Of a stretch of 64,000 bases of DNA, positions 27,264-36,793 are shown piece after piece. Under the pieces are notes generated by a model that worked only from the letters and a program-made list of their open reading frames with translations, was not told the DNA's origin and did not search any database. Each line of letters starts with the position of its first letter. Position 1 is the first letter of the stretch. The translations under genes were made by a program, and so were the position numbers. Origin of the DNA: an uncultured Bacilli bacterium (GTDB lineage: Bacteria > Bacillota_I > Bacilli_A > RFN20 > CAG-826); contig CAKVCX010000002.1 in the NCBI GenBank assembly GCA_934725985.1, forward strand, positions 62,001 to 126,000. Reading direction: 5' to 3'.

Positions 27264-27365
27264 GTTATTAATTCCTTTAAATATAAGTTTGGTTTATCTT
27301 GATATATTGAACCGTCAATATTATATTTCAATGTTCAACTATTTTGTTAATAAAGGCTAATTTAG

Positions 27366-27393
27366 TTGAAAGAACAATTAACATAGATAAAAT
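27366..27393 (+). promoter_or_regulatory. pepC promoter
   Basis: TTGAAA (27366-27371), 16-bp spacer, TAAAAT (27388-27393). A normal leader with an AGGAGA ribosome site follows before the ATG at 27419. Confidence 0.65.
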
Positions 27394-27418
27394 ATCCAAA
27401 GCCTAGTAGGAGAAAATT

Positions 27419-28765
27419 ATGAATAAAAAAGTTGAAGGTGCATTAGACGAAATTAGTAGCAAACAAATATTAAGTAGATACAAAGAAGATAGTAAGAACA
27501 AAGTCATTAGACATGCTTTATCACGTAGTCCGCTCTGTAATGTTGCTTTTGATTCTTCTTCTTTAGTTGGGGTAAATCCAGTTTTTTCCATTGAAGTCAA
27601 AACCATGCCTGTTTGCGATCAAAAAAGTAGTGGCCGTTGCTGGATTTTTGCTGGCTTAAATATTTTAAGGGAAATAATCGCAAAAAAATGCAAGATCAAG
27701 AATTTTGAGCTATCGCAAAATTATATTTCTTTATTTGATAAAATCGAAAAAGCTAATTTTGCGTTGGAAACAATAATTTCTTTATGCCAATATTCCCCAA
27801 ACCAAAGGGTTTATCAATTCATTTTGCAAAATCCGGTTTCTGATGGCGGCCAATGGGACATGTTTGTAAATTTGGTGGAAAAATACGGCTTAATGCCTAA
27901 AAGTGCATTCCCAGAAACTTCTCAAAGCAATTCAACCCATGAAACTGATTTTTTAGTTAATGCCGCAATTAGAAAGTTTGCTTTTGAAGCCAATTGTCTA
28001 GCTAGCAAAAAGAAATTAAGCGAAGTTAGAAAATTAAAAGATCAATATATTGAAAAGATATACGGGATGTTTTTATCTTCATTTGGCCTCCCACCTGAAA
28101 AATTTAATTTTGAATATGTCGATGACAAAGAAAAATATCATTGCGAAGAAAACCTGACTCCACTTGAATTTTTTAAAAAATATGTTGGGATTGAGACTAT
28201 TGAAAGTTATCAAAGCTTAATAAATTCTCCGACAAAAGATAAACCATTTAAACGTAATTTTACAATTGATTATTTAGGCAACGTAATCGAAGGGAAACGC
28301 ATCAACCATTTAAATGTTACGATGGATAGAATGAAAGAAGCCATTATTGCCCAACTTAGCGATGGCAATCCCGTTTGGTTTGGCAGCGATGTTTCTTTCT
28401 ATAGGGATAGGGATGGTTTTGCTTGGGATGATAAAGCATTTGATTTCGAATCGATGTTTGAATTAAGCGTTGAATTTGATAAAGGCGCTATGCTTGATTT
28501 TAGGAATTCGGCTATGAACCATGCCATGGTAATAACTGGAGTTGATATAAAAGATGGCAAGCCAACAAGATGGAAGATTGAAAACTCTTGGGGTGATTCC
28601 AGGGGCATAAAGGGGTATTATGTAATGTCTTCTTCGTGGTTTGATAAATTTGTTTATCAGGCTGTGGTAGATAAAAAATACTTAACTAAGGAAGAAAATT
28701 CTGCTACCAAAAAAGAACCAATCCATCTTGATCCTTGGGATCCAATGGGAACTTTGGCTGATTAA
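27419..28765 (+). CDS. pepC: Aminopeptidase C (bleomycin-hydrolase family)
   Basis: A 448-residue papain-like C1B peptidase that trims N-terminal residues from oligopeptides; family members form hexameric barrels. The catalytic Cys is in QKSSGRCWIFAGLN, the His in NHAMVITGVD and the Asn in WKIENSWGDSRG. The NYISLFDKIEKANF segment after the Cys is the usual family block. Full length. A strong terminator follows. Confidence 0.95.
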   Translation: MNKKVEGALDEISSKQILSRYKEDSKNKVIRHALSRSPLCNVAFDSSSLVGVNPVFSIEVKTMPVCDQKSSGRCWIFAGLNILREIIAKKCKIKNFELSQNYISLFDKIEKANFALETIISLCQYSPNQRVYQFILQNPVSDGGQWDMFVNLVEKYGLMPKSAFPETSQSNSTHETDFLVNAAIRKFAFEANCLASKKKLSEVRKLKDQYIEKIYGMFLSSFGLPPEKFNFEYVDDKEKYHCEENLTPLEFFKKYVGIETIESYQSLINSPTKDKPFKRNFTIDYLGNVIEGKRINHLNVTMDRMKEAIIAQLSDGNPVWFGSDVSFYRDRDGFAWDDKAFDFESMFELSVEFDKGAMLDFRNSAMNHAMVITGVDIKDGKPTRWKIENSWGDSRGIKGYYVMSSSWFDKFVYQAVVDKKYLTKEENSATKKEPIHLDPWDPMGTLAD

Positions 28766-28791
28766 GGAAAGTATTATTTAAAAAAACAAAA

Positions 28792-28827
28792 AAGATGAAC
28801 TATTTAGTAATGGAGTTCATCTTTTTT
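28792..28827 (+). terminator. Terminator after pepC
   Basis: 10-bp perfect stem AAGATGAACT/AGTTCATCTT (28792-28801, 28814-28823) followed by a T-run. Confidence 0.9.
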
Positions 28828-28898
28828 ATATAGATAGCCGAGCATCTAATTTTTAGTTTTCCATCTTTTATAGTATAGTTAAGGCAGGAGGAAAACAT

Positions 28899-29042
28899 AT
28901 GGTAGAAAATAAAACCCAAAAATACAGATGCACTGTATGTGGGGCTATCGTCATCCCAAACCCCGATGGAAGTTGTCCTTTGTGTGGGGCTCCATTTGAG
29001 GCTTTAGTACCCGTTGACGAGAACGGGAACGACATCGAATAG
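28899..29042 (+). CDS. Small rubredoxin-like zinc/iron-ribbon protein
   Basis: A 47-residue gene supported by a strong AGGAGG site seven bases before the ATG and by its own terminator. Translation shows two knuckles, YRCTVCGA and GSCPLCGA, spaced as in the rubredoxin-like domain of rubrerythrins, followed by an acidic tail. It could bind iron and carry electrons, or bind zinc structurally. It sits 47 bp before ldh, but a hairpin with a T-run lies between, so expression is at least partly separate. Confidence 0.8.
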   Translation: MVENKTQKYRCTVCGAIVIPNPDGSCPLCGAPFEALVPVDENGNDIE

Positions 29043-29048
29043 TTTTCT

Positions 29049-29075
29049 CCCCATCGCACGATGGGGGTTTCTTTT
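29049..29075 (+). terminator. Terminator between the rubredoxin-like gene and ldh
   Basis: CCCCATC/GATGGGG stem with a four-base loop, followed by GTTTCTTTT. It stands only 14 bases before the ldh ATG, so it may attenuate ldh. Confidence 0.75.
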
Positions 29076-29089
29076 AAAAGGAGTGATTT

Positions 29090-30052
29090 ATGATTAATGC
29101 AAGAAAAGTAGCTATTATTGGCGATGGAGCTGTTGGCTCAAGCATTGCCTATACTTTAATGCTAGGGGATTTTGTCAATGAAATTGCCCTTATTGATTTA
29201 AATAAAGACAAGGCTTTAGGCGATGTGCTTGATATGCAAGATGGATTAAGCTTTCTAAAGACCCCAAAATTATTAAAATCAGGTACCTATTCTTTAGTTA
29301 AGGATTCCCATGTAGTAATTATTACGGCAGGCGTAGGGCAAAAAGAAGGCGAAACTAGGTTTGATTTGCTAAAAAGAAATGCAAGTATAATGTCTTCTAT
29401 TTGCGATGGCATAAAACCTTATTTAAGCAAAGATAGCATTGTTATAGTAGTTTCTAACCCTTGCGATGTCCTCTCTTATTTGTGCTATAAGAAGCTAGGC
29501 TTACCCTCTAAACAAGTTTTTGGCTCTGGGACTGTCTTAGATACTTCTAGGTTAAAAACATTAATTAGCAAAGACACAGGTATTGATTCTAGAAACATCC
29601 ATACTTTTGTCGTAGGAGAACATGGGGATAGCGAGGTAGCCTTATTTTCTTCAACTATTGTCGGCGGACTTCCCCTTGATGAATATTGTTCTAAGTGCGG
29701 AAAATGTAAAAACAAAAGTAAAAACCATTTAGAAACGCTTCGCGAAGAAGTTAAAAATGCCGCTTATTCAATTATTTCAAAAAAAGGGGCGACAAATTAT
29801 GCTATTGCCCTTGCGACTTCTAGAATCGTTTCTTCAATATTAAATGATGAAAATAGCGTTTTAACAGTTTCTGCTCATATAGATAATGCATTTAACGGCC
29901 TAATAAAGGATGTTTATATGTCTTTTCCTTGTGTAGTAAGCGGAGAAGGAATAAAGAAAATAATTCATCCTAACTATTCAAAAGAAGAAATTGAGGGTTT
30001 GCTATTTAGTGCAAAACAAATCAAAGAAAAAATAGATACCCTTAATTTTTAA
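29090..30052 (+). CDS. ldh: L-lactate dehydrogenase
   Basis: 320 residues of the NAD-dependent LDH/MDH family. The Rossmann motif is IGDGAVGSS near residue 10. The active-site loop reads AGVGQKEGETR; Gln at the specificity position marks lactate rather than malate dehydrogenase. VSNPCDVLSY and the catalytic GEHGDSE are present. It regenerates NAD+ from pyruvate during fermentation. A Cys-containing insert, SKCGKCKNKSK, near 205 is unusual for the family. AAAGGAGTG precedes the ATG. The stop overlaps the converging lipoprotein gene by 11 bases. Confidence 0.94.
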   Translation: MINARKVAIIGDGAVGSSIAYTLMLGDFVNEIALIDLNKDKALGDVLDMQDGLSFLKTPKLLKSGTYSLVKDSHVVIITAGVGQKEGETRFDLLKRNASIMSSICDGIKPYLSKDSIVIVVSNPCDVLSYLCYKKLGLPSKQVFGSGTVLDTSRLKTLISKDTGIDSRNIHTFVVGEHGDSEVALFSSTIVGGLPLDEYCSKCGKCKNKSKNHLETLREEVKNAAYSIISKKGATNYAIALATSRIVSSILNDENSVLTVSAHIDNAFNGLIKDVYMSFPCVVSGEGIKKIIHPNYSKEEIEGLLFSAKQIKEKIDTLNF

Positions 30053-31217
30053 TACACCAATCTAGCAAGGCGTTTAATATGGGCTCAACATAAGGTCTAT
30101 TGCTTTGATGGTAATAATCTCTTTTGCTTAAATTTCCTTTTTCTAGTTGGACCGTTTTTCCTTGCAAGACTTTTGTGTTCACGCTTTTTAAATACTCAAA
30201 TTGTTCCATGGAAGGCTTGGTTTCATCAAAATAAGAAGCAGTAATGGTCTGGCTATCGTAATCAAAATCGTCATTATAGAAAACACCGCCTGCATCAATT
30301 ACTGAACCGTTTTTATTAATTCCATCTGGATTTATATGATAAATGGTTGGGAAATATCCTTCGCCATATCCCATAGGGTTTGCTTGGCTATAGGATAAGC
30401 CGTAATCTTTTTTGAATTTTGTATATTGAACCATGGCCTCTTTTTGATAAGAAGAGGCATTTTCTTCATTTGAAGGACCATATAACTTGCCTTCTGCATC
30501 TTTGACTAATCTAATGCCTTCAACATTGGTATCGATGTAATATATGGGGGACGTGTTGCTGTTATTTCTAAAATAAGAGGTAATTGAAGTATCTTCTAGA
30601 TAAGAACAATCGCTACAGCCGCCTCTACCAAAATAGATAGTAAATTCGTTTTTTGATTCGCTAGCATACATTTTATCTAATAAATCTAGATTCACTTCTA
30701 GCATTCTTGGATAGGTAATCCTAGCATCCATCCAAGAAGAAAAGGCTTCATAAGAATTTACCCATGGTTTATCTTGGTCTTTGTTATCGTTTTGGTATTT
30801 TAATTTTCCTTTTTCAAAAATCCCTAGGGTTTCATGGTTTGAATAAAGCTTTAATCCCCATTTACCTTCGTCGGGTTTATTTTCTATGTCTTGATAATCT
30901 AAAAAATATACCTGCAAATTATGCTTTTTTATGTATGGGGCAAGAACATTATCGTGCCAATCGTGGTAGCAAGAACAAAAGTTGACGGTTGAATGAACTA
31001 ATAAAAGGAAATTCTTTTCTTCGCTTATTAGTTCCTCGACTTCTTCATATTTGACTTTTTTCATATGGGAGTCGTTTTTAATTTCATTGCTCATGTCAAC
31101 TAAAGTTCCCATGTCGATATGGACTTGCGTTACATTGTCAACGTTTTCATTACAAGAAGATAATAAGCACGTGCTAAGTAATAGTAACAGTAATGTATTC
31201 CCTTTAATTTTTTTCAT
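30042..31217 (-). CDS. Lipoprotein with two thioredoxin-like Cys motifs
   Basis: 391 residues. The signal peptide ends in the lipobox LLSSC, giving lipidated C22, so it is anchored outside the membrane. Two regions look like thioredoxin folds: LLLVHSTVNFCSCYHDWH with CxC near residue 80, and FTIYFGRGGCSDCSYLE with CxxC near 205, each on a strand-turn-helix. Later YFPTIYHINPDG could be the cis-Pro strand. I do not recognise the family. A role in extracytoplasmic thiol chemistry is a reasonable guess. It lacks an obvious partner gene. Confidence 0.65.
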   Translation of the reverse strand: MKKIKGNTLLLLLLSTCLLSSCNENVDNVTQVHIDMGTLVDMSNEIKNDSHMKKVKYEEVEELISEEKNFLLLVHSTVNFCSCYHDWHDNVLAPYIKKHNLQVYFLDYQDIENKPDEGKWGLKLYSNHETLGIFEKGKLKYQNDNKDQDKPWVNSYEAFSSWMDARITYPRMLEVNLDLLDKMYASESKNEFTIYFGRGGCSDCSYLEDTSITSYFRNNSNTSPIYYIDTNVEGIRLVKDAEGKLYGPSNEENASSYQKEAMVQYTKFKKDYGLSYSQANPMGYGEGYFPTIYHINPDGINKNGSVIDAGGVFYNDDFDYDSQTITASYFDETKPSMEQFEYLKSVNTKVLQGKTVQLEKGNLSKRDYYHQSNRPYVEPILNALLDWCIKN

Positions 31218-31493
31218 GCTTTTTGCCCTATTTTTTTCTTATTTATATTCACTTAGGTATTTTACACTAAATTTTATTTAAAAAAATTAGAAATTTGAAA
31301 TTTAAAAAACCTAGTAATAATCGAAACAATTTAGTAAGAAATTTTTTAAAATAATCAGTGAGAAAAAACTTTTAAAAATTTTTATTTATTTTTTGAATTT
31401 TTACATATATTATTTTTCGCGTTGAAAATGACTCCTAAGTAGCAAATTCGACACCACATTTCTTTGTCTTCTTTTTACCGGGAGGGTAACGTT

Positions 31494-33017
31494 ATGGAAG
31501 GAAATAATCAAACCATCATCAGCTTGTCACATTTATGCAAGCAATTCGACGGGACAACCGTTGTTGAGGACTTCAACCTCGATGTGCGAAAGGGAGAATT
31601 TATTACAATTCTTGGCCCTTCAGGCTGTGGGAAGACTACTACCTTGCGCATGATCGCGGGTTTTGAATTACCAAGTTCAGGTTCTATTTTGCTTAATGGA
31701 GAAGATATTTCTTTGCTTCCTCCATATAAAAGACCGGTCAATACGGTTTTTCAACATTATGCCTTGTTTTCTCATCTAGATGTTTACGATAACGTTGCTT
31801 TTGGGCTTAAGCTAAAGAAAGTCCCTTACCAAGTTAAGAATAAAAAAGGTGAAACAATTACCAAATACAAGCATCTAACGCCAAAAGAAATCGATGAAAA
31901 GGTTTATAAAGCTTTAAAAGTAGTTGATTTAGACGAAATGGAAGATAGGGACGTTTCTACTTTATCGGGCGGTCAACAACAAAGAGTTGCTATAGCTAGG
32001 GCTATTGTCAACGAACCTCAGGTTTTGCTTCTTGATGAACCTTTATCGGCTCTAGACCACAAGATGAGAAAAGACATGCAAATTGAATTAAAGGATATGC
32101 ATAAGAAGCTAGGCATTACCTTTTTCTATGTAACTCATGATCAAGAAGAAGCTTTGACGATGTCTGATAGAATTGTCATTATGAAAGATGGTGTCATTCA
32201 GCAAGTCGGTACACCGGAAAATATATATAACGAACCCATTAATGCTTTTGTCGCTGACTTTATCGGCGAGTCCAATATTTATAATGGGACTGTCATTGGC
32301 AAAAAGAAGGTCCGCTTCATCGGGGCTAATTTTGATGCCGTTGACGATTTCCCATTAAATGAAAAAGTCGATGTAGTCATTCGTCCTGAAGATGTCATTA
32401 TGGGTGAAGTTGGCAAAGGGACGGTCGATGGAGTCATTTCTTCGAAAATATTTAAGGGCGTCCATTATGAATTTATCGTTAATGTTGGCAAAAACGAAGT
32501 TCTTTGCCGCGATACAAAAGACCATGAAGTAGGCACCAGGGTTTCTCTTTCTGTTGATAAGGCCAACATCCAAGTCATGCATAAAGAGTTAACCGTTAAT
32601 CAATATACCGATGCCTATATCGATTCAAATAATAATGTCATAATTGGGGAAGACCCTTTCGAATGCGATATTACTAAACTTATTCCCGGTTCTATTTTGC
32701 AAGAGGATGGCAAGGTTTTTGATCCGACAAGTAAGAAACTCTATGATTTTAATGATGCAGAAGTAGTTGCCGAAGTAGATTTAGATAAGATTGAACTTTC
32801 CGATGATCTATCGATTGGCCAAGCTAAGGGTAATATTGTGCAGGCCGTTTGGATTGGCGATCACTGGCAATATATAGTTAGAACTGACGATGAAGAAGAT
32901 TATGTCGTCAACTCCCCGTATACTTGGAATGAGAATGACATGGTATCGGTTTCTATTAAAAAAGAAGACATACGTCTACGCTTAAAACTAGACGCCGACC
33001 AATATGTGGTAGAATAA
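31494..33017 (+). CDS. potA: Spermidine/putrescine ABC transporter ATP-binding protein
   Basis: 507 residues from the ATG at 31494, preceded by GGGAGGG. The N-terminal ~250 residues are the ATPase: Walker A GPSGCGKTT, Q-loop in VFQHYALF, signature LSGGQQQR, Walker B LLLDEPLSALD and H-loop VTHDQEEA. An insert of about 20 residues (KNKKGETITKYKHLTPKE) lies before the signature. The C-terminal half has a TOBE domain (VVIRPEDVI...) and a further ~130-residue beta-rich extension. Usual PotA is ~370 residues; longer forms occur in Mycoplasma. First gene of potABCD. Confidence 0.92.
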   Translation: MEGNNQTIISLSHLCKQFDGTTVVEDFNLDVRKGEFITILGPSGCGKTTTLRMIAGFELPSSGSILLNGEDISLLPPYKRPVNTVFQHYALFSHLDVYDNVAFGLKLKKVPYQVKNKKGETITKYKHLTPKEIDEKVYKALKVVDLDEMEDRDVSTLSGGQQQRVAIARAIVNEPQVLLLDEPLSALDHKMRKDMQIELKDMHKKLGITFFYVTHDQEEALTMSDRIVIMKDGVIQQVGTPENIYNEPINAFVADFIGESNIYNGTVIGKKKVRFIGANFDAVDDFPLNEKVDVVIRPEDVIMGEVGKGTVDGVISSKIFKGVHYEFIVNVGKNEVLCRDTKDHEVGTRVSLSVDKANIQVMHKELTVNQYTDAYIDSNNNVIIGEDPFECDITKLIPGSILQEDGKVFDPTSKKLYDFNDAEVVAEVDLDKIELSDDLSIGQAKGNIVQAVWIGDHWQYIVRTDDEEDYVVNSPYTWNENDMVSVSIKKEDIRLRLKLDADQYVVE

Positions 33018-33018
33018 A

Positions 33019-33864
33019 ATGAAACGTTCTAATTTTATCAAAAGAAGCAAAAGGTTCTTCTCTTTCAAAAGAAAATACTTAGCTATCCCTTATAGCGTTT
33101 TCCTTTTTCTTTTTGTTTTGATACCTATTTTAATCATTGTTGTTTATGCATTTACCGAAACAAAAGAGGATGGCAGTTTAGCTTTCTCCTTTTCTGCTTT
33201 GGTAAGCTTCTTTACCTCGTCTACTAAAATTAATATTCTTATTGTCTCTTTGTTTATAGGGATGCTAAATACGATTATTTGCTTATTAATTGGCTACCCC
33301 GTTGCTTATTTATTGGCCAATTCAAAAATAAATAAAAATAAGATTTTGGTGCTTTTGTTTATCATGCCTATGTGGATTAACTTTGTTTTAAGAACCGGGG
33401 CGACTAGGGATGTCTTGTCCTGGATGGGGATAAATGGTGGCAACCACCCATATCTAGCAACGATGATTGGCATGGTTTATAACTATCTCCCTTTTACTAT
33501 TTTGCCTTTATATACCACGATGATAAAGCTTGATAAAAGCCAAATAGAAGCTTCTAGTGATTTAGGCGCTAGCCCAATTCAGACTTTCTTTTTATCGGTT
33601 GTTCCTCAATCGGTGCCGGGAATAGTATCTGCTGCCGAAATGGTTTTTATGCCTACCATTTCTTCTTATGTTATTTCTGATACCCTTTCAGAAGGCAAGA
33701 TTACTTTGTTCGGCAATATAATTTATTTGAATTTCTCGCAATCGCAATGGAATGAAGGCTCGTTTATGGCTTTCATCATGCTACTTTTAGTAGGCGTTTC
33801 CATGCTAATTTCAAAACGTTTTTCCAAAGGAGAGAATAATCCTAGGGGGGCGAATATATGGTAA
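33019..33864 (+). CDS. potB: Spermidine/putrescine ABC transporter permease
   Basis: 281 residues, six membrane helices. The EAA loop that contacts PotA reads EASSDLGASPIQTFFLSVVPQSVPG. N-terminal basic stretch (KRSNFIKRSKRFF) keeps the start inside. It begins one base after the potA stop and overlaps potC by 7 bases. Confidence 0.92.
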   Translation: MKRSNFIKRSKRFFSFKRKYLAIPYSVFLFLFVLIPILIIVVYAFTETKEDGSLAFSFSALVSFFTSSTKINILIVSLFIGMLNTIICLLIGYPVAYLLANSKINKNKILVLLFIMPMWINFVLRTGATRDVLSWMGINGGNHPYLATMIGMVYNYLPFTILPLYTTMIKLDKSQIEASSDLGASPIQTFFLSVVPQSVPGIVSAAEMVFMPTISSYVISDTLSEGKITLFGNIIYLNFSQSQWNEGSFMAFIMLLLVGVSMLISKRFSKGENNPRGANIW

Positions 33865-34757
33865 AAGAAATAGATATGTCCCTAATAAATGAAAAAAAAG
33901 CTAAGAAAAAAGCCCTTATAAATAAGACAATTGGTTTATCTATAATTTATCTAGTCTTGCTATTGATGTATATTCCAATCTTAGTCTTGATTGCCTATTC
34001 ATTTACAACAGCCACTAACGTAGGTACATGGACTGGGTTTAGTTTTGATTTGTATTCTGCTTTGTTTAAAGACGAAGAGATCATGACGGCCTTAGGCAAT
34101 ACAATAATAATTGCTTTAGTTTCTTCTTTTATTTCGGTAATTCTAGGTACTTGTGGTGCAATAGGAGTTTTCTATTCAAAAAAGAAGACACGTGCCGTTA
34201 TTGAAACCGTTACCCAAATCCCTGTAGTCAATGCAGAAATAGTCATTGCCCTTTCTTTGACGGTTATGTTTGTTTTTATGGGAACTTATATTTTCATGGG
34301 TAAAAATATATTCTCCTTCTGGACATTATTGCTTGGCCATATCATACTCTCGCTTCCTTTTGTTTATTTATCCGTCAAGCCAAAGTTGCTTCAAATGGAT
34401 CCACACATCTATGAAGCTGCCTTGGATTTAGGCTGTACTCAAAACAGGGCTTTATGGAAAGTAGTAATTCCAGAAATACTTCCTGGTATATTATCTGGAA
34501 CATTACTAGCTATCACTTTGTCCTTGGATGATTTTATTGTCACGGCCTTTACAAGAGGTTCTGGGTTATTATCTGGAGATAAGACAATAGATACTTTATC
34601 TACACTAGTTCAAGCCAAGATTAAAAAGGGGCCGGTTCCACCTGAAATGAGAGCTTTGACTACTATTATTTTCTTGCTGGTGTTACTAGCTGTTATAGGA
34701 ATAACGATTTTTAATAATGTTAAAGTTAAAAACAAGAAAGGAAGGGGACGTATATGA
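33858..34757 (+). CDS. potC: Spermidine/putrescine ABC transporter permease
   Basis: 299 residues with six membrane helices. The EAA loop is YEAALDLGCTQNRALWKVVIPE, followed by the conserved LSLDDFIVTAF. It pairs with PotB to form the channel. A GGGGGG run serves as ribosome site before the ATG at 33858; another ATG 18 bases downstream is possible. Overlaps potD by 4 bases. Confidence 0.92.
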   Translation: MVKEIDMSLINEKKAKKKALINKTIGLSIIYLVLLLMYIPILVLIAYSFTTATNVGTWTGFSFDLYSALFKDEEIMTALGNTIIIALVSSFISVILGTCGAIGVFYSKKKTRAVIETVTQIPVVNAEIVIALSLTVMFVFMGTYIFMGKNIFSFWTLLLGHIILSLPFVYLSVKPKLLQMDPHIYEAALDLGCTQNRALWKVVIPEILPGILSGTLLAITLSLDDFIVTAFTRGSGLLSGDKTIDTLSTLVQAKIKKGPVPPEMRALTTIIFLLVLLAVIGITIFNNVKVKNKKGRGRI

Positions 34758-36682
34758 AAAAACAAATAAAAAAGCCATTTCTTTTTATTGCTTCATCCTT
34801 TTTATTCGCTCCGCTTGCCTTAAGCTGTTCTTCTACTAGCGAATCTAATTCTACAATTAACTTGCGTGTTTTAAATTGTGAAGACTATATAGGGGAAGAC
34901 GAAATAGAGATTTGCTTAGATGAATATAGCGAAAGCGAAACTTTTGAAGATGTCATATCCGCTTTCGAGGCTTATGAGAAAAGAGTCAATAACAAAAACG
35001 TTAAAGTCATATATGACACTTTCGATACTAACGAAACCATGCTTTCCTCTTTAAAAACAGGGAAATCTACTTATGACTTAATTTGCCCTAGCGATTATAC
35101 GATTCAAAAAATGATGGCTAGCGGCATGCTTGAGCCATATGATGAAGAGAAAACCCCCAATTACGATAAATATGCGTCTAAGTATTTGCTTTCCCAAATG
35201 GACTATATTTCTTCTACAAATGGGGATGGGACAGGAAATTCTTATCCAATTAGCCATTATGCAAAAGGCTATATGTGGGGAACTTTAGGCATTTTATATA
35301 ACCCTGAAAAAATAGAAAAAGAAAAAGGGGTTCCTGAAGATGAAGTGAAATTTGACATGAACGATTGGTCTTCTCTTTGGAATGATAAATATAAAGGCAT
35401 GATGTCTATTAAAGACTCAATGAGAGACACCTATTCTGTCGGCATAATGAAGTTATTTGATGAAGAAATAAAACAAGCCATTTCTTCTTCTGCTTATTAT
35501 GATAATTTTTTTAATCCAAAAGATGAGGTAGATTTCAATAACGTTGTTAAAAACATTACTTCTGACCATTTATTTAATTCTATGGACAATATCTTCAATA
35601 GGTGTGACCAAGAAACCGTTAAAAAGGTTGAAGAAATTTTGCTTGAACTAAAATCTAATGTTTTTGGTTTTGAGGTTGATTCTGGTAAAGACGATATTGT
35701 CAAAGGGCTTATTGGAATGAATTTGGCTTGGAGTGGCGATGCCGTTTATTCTATGGATAGAGGCGAAAACGAAGCTAATCAAACTATTTATTACTCCATT
35801 CCCAAAACAGGTGGGAATATTTGGTTCGATGGCTGGGTAATGCCAAAAAGTGATACCCTTCATAAAGAAGAAGCAGAAGAATTTGTCGACTTCTTATCTA
35901 GGCCAGATATAGCCTCCGCGAACATGGATTCGATTGGCTATACTAGCTTTATTGCCGGTGAAGATATTTTTGATTTGATTAGGGAATGGTTCGATCCCCG
36001 CAGCTTTGAAATGTATGTCTATCATGATGCAAGCGGCGATGCCGGGTGCACTTGGGAGGATAGCGATTTCCTTTATGATGAAAACGGGGAAAAAGTTTAT
36101 AAAGATGGAACCGGCGTTCATGATAATGGCGATGATTATGGTAGCTTTGATATGCGTGGATCTAGTTATGATGAAGCCGTAGTTAACGGAACTAGCATGG
36201 ACTGGACGAGTTATCTTGATTTCTATAATTCGCAAGAAGATTTAGAAGAAGAAGATTATCTAGAATGGGATATTGTTAACTTAACCTATATGTTTGAAGG
36301 CACGGTTGATGTAACTGGCTACGATTTGGCTTCATCTAAGCCAGAAATTAATCCTTTCTATTTTTATACAGATCAATTAGAAATTATTTCTTCTCCTTAT
36401 GGCGAGGAAGATAATATTAAGGTTGGCAGGCAATTCTTTGCCCAATATCCACCTGAAGAATTGATCCCTAAACTAGCCGCCATGAAAGATTATGGCAGCA
36501 ATAATAAATATGTTTTGACTATGTGGGAAAATGTCAAAGGCAATAATTTGCCTTGGTGGGGTGTGGCTGTTTTTGGAATCATAGTTGCAATTGTTCTAGT
36601 TTTATCGATTTCAGCATTTGTTACGAAAATGAGGTTTAGGGCACTTAAAGTCGCTAGAAGAAAAACCATACGTCCTAATTAA
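34754..36682 (+). CDS. potD: Polyamine-binding lipoprotein with a C-terminal membrane helix
   Basis: 642 residues, against ~350 in ordinary PotD. The N-terminus is a lipoprotein signal ending LALSC (C25). The binding-protein core is recognised by STYDLICPSDYTIQKMMASGMLEPYD, GYMWGTLGILYNPEKI and GMNLAWSGDAVYSM. Acidic inserts fill 410-520. The very C-terminus has a clear membrane helix (about 608-628, WWGVAVFGIIVAIVLVLSIS) followed by basic residues, so the protein seems anchored at both ends. ATG overlaps the potC stop; a terminator follows. Confidence 0.88.
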   Translation: MKKQIKKPFLFIASSFLFAPLALSCSSTSESNSTINLRVLNCEDYIGEDEIEICLDEYSESETFEDVISAFEAYEKRVNNKNVKVIYDTFDTNETMLSSLKTGKSTYDLICPSDYTIQKMMASGMLEPYDEEKTPNYDKYASKYLLSQMDYISSTNGDGTGNSYPISHYAKGYMWGTLGILYNPEKIEKEKGVPEDEVKFDMNDWSSLWNDKYKGMMSIKDSMRDTYSVGIMKLFDEEIKQAISSSAYYDNFFNPKDEVDFNNVVKNITSDHLFNSMDNIFNRCDQETVKKVEEILLELKSNVFGFEVDSGKDDIVKGLIGMNLAWSGDAVYSMDRGENEANQTIYYSIPKTGGNIWFDGWVMPKSDTLHKEEAEEFVDFLSRPDIASANMDSIGYTSFIAGEDIFDLIREWFDPRSFEMYVYHDASGDAGCTWEDSDFLYDENGEKVYKDGTGVHDNGDDYGSFDMRGSSYDEAVVNGTSMDWTSYLDFYNSQEDLEEEDYLEWDIVNLTYMFEGTVDVTGYDLASSKPEINPFYFYTDQLEIISSPYGEEDNIKVGRQFFAQYPPEELIPKLAAMKDYGSNNKYVLTMWENVKGNNLPWWGVAVFGIIVAIVLVLSISAFVTKMRFRALKVARRKTIRPN

Positions 36683-36692
36683 AATATGAATT

Positions 36693-36717
36693 GGCCATTA
36701 AAAATGATGGCCTTTTT
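36693..36717 (+). terminator. Terminator of the potABCD operon
   Basis: GGCCAT/ATGGCC stem (36693-36698, 36707-36712) followed by TTTTTATTTTT. Confidence 0.9.
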
Positions 36718-36793
36718 ATTTTTCTTTTATAAATAAATAGAAGAAAAGCCCATTTTAATCGTGTATATTATTAGGCGCGGAGGGTCAGCAAAT

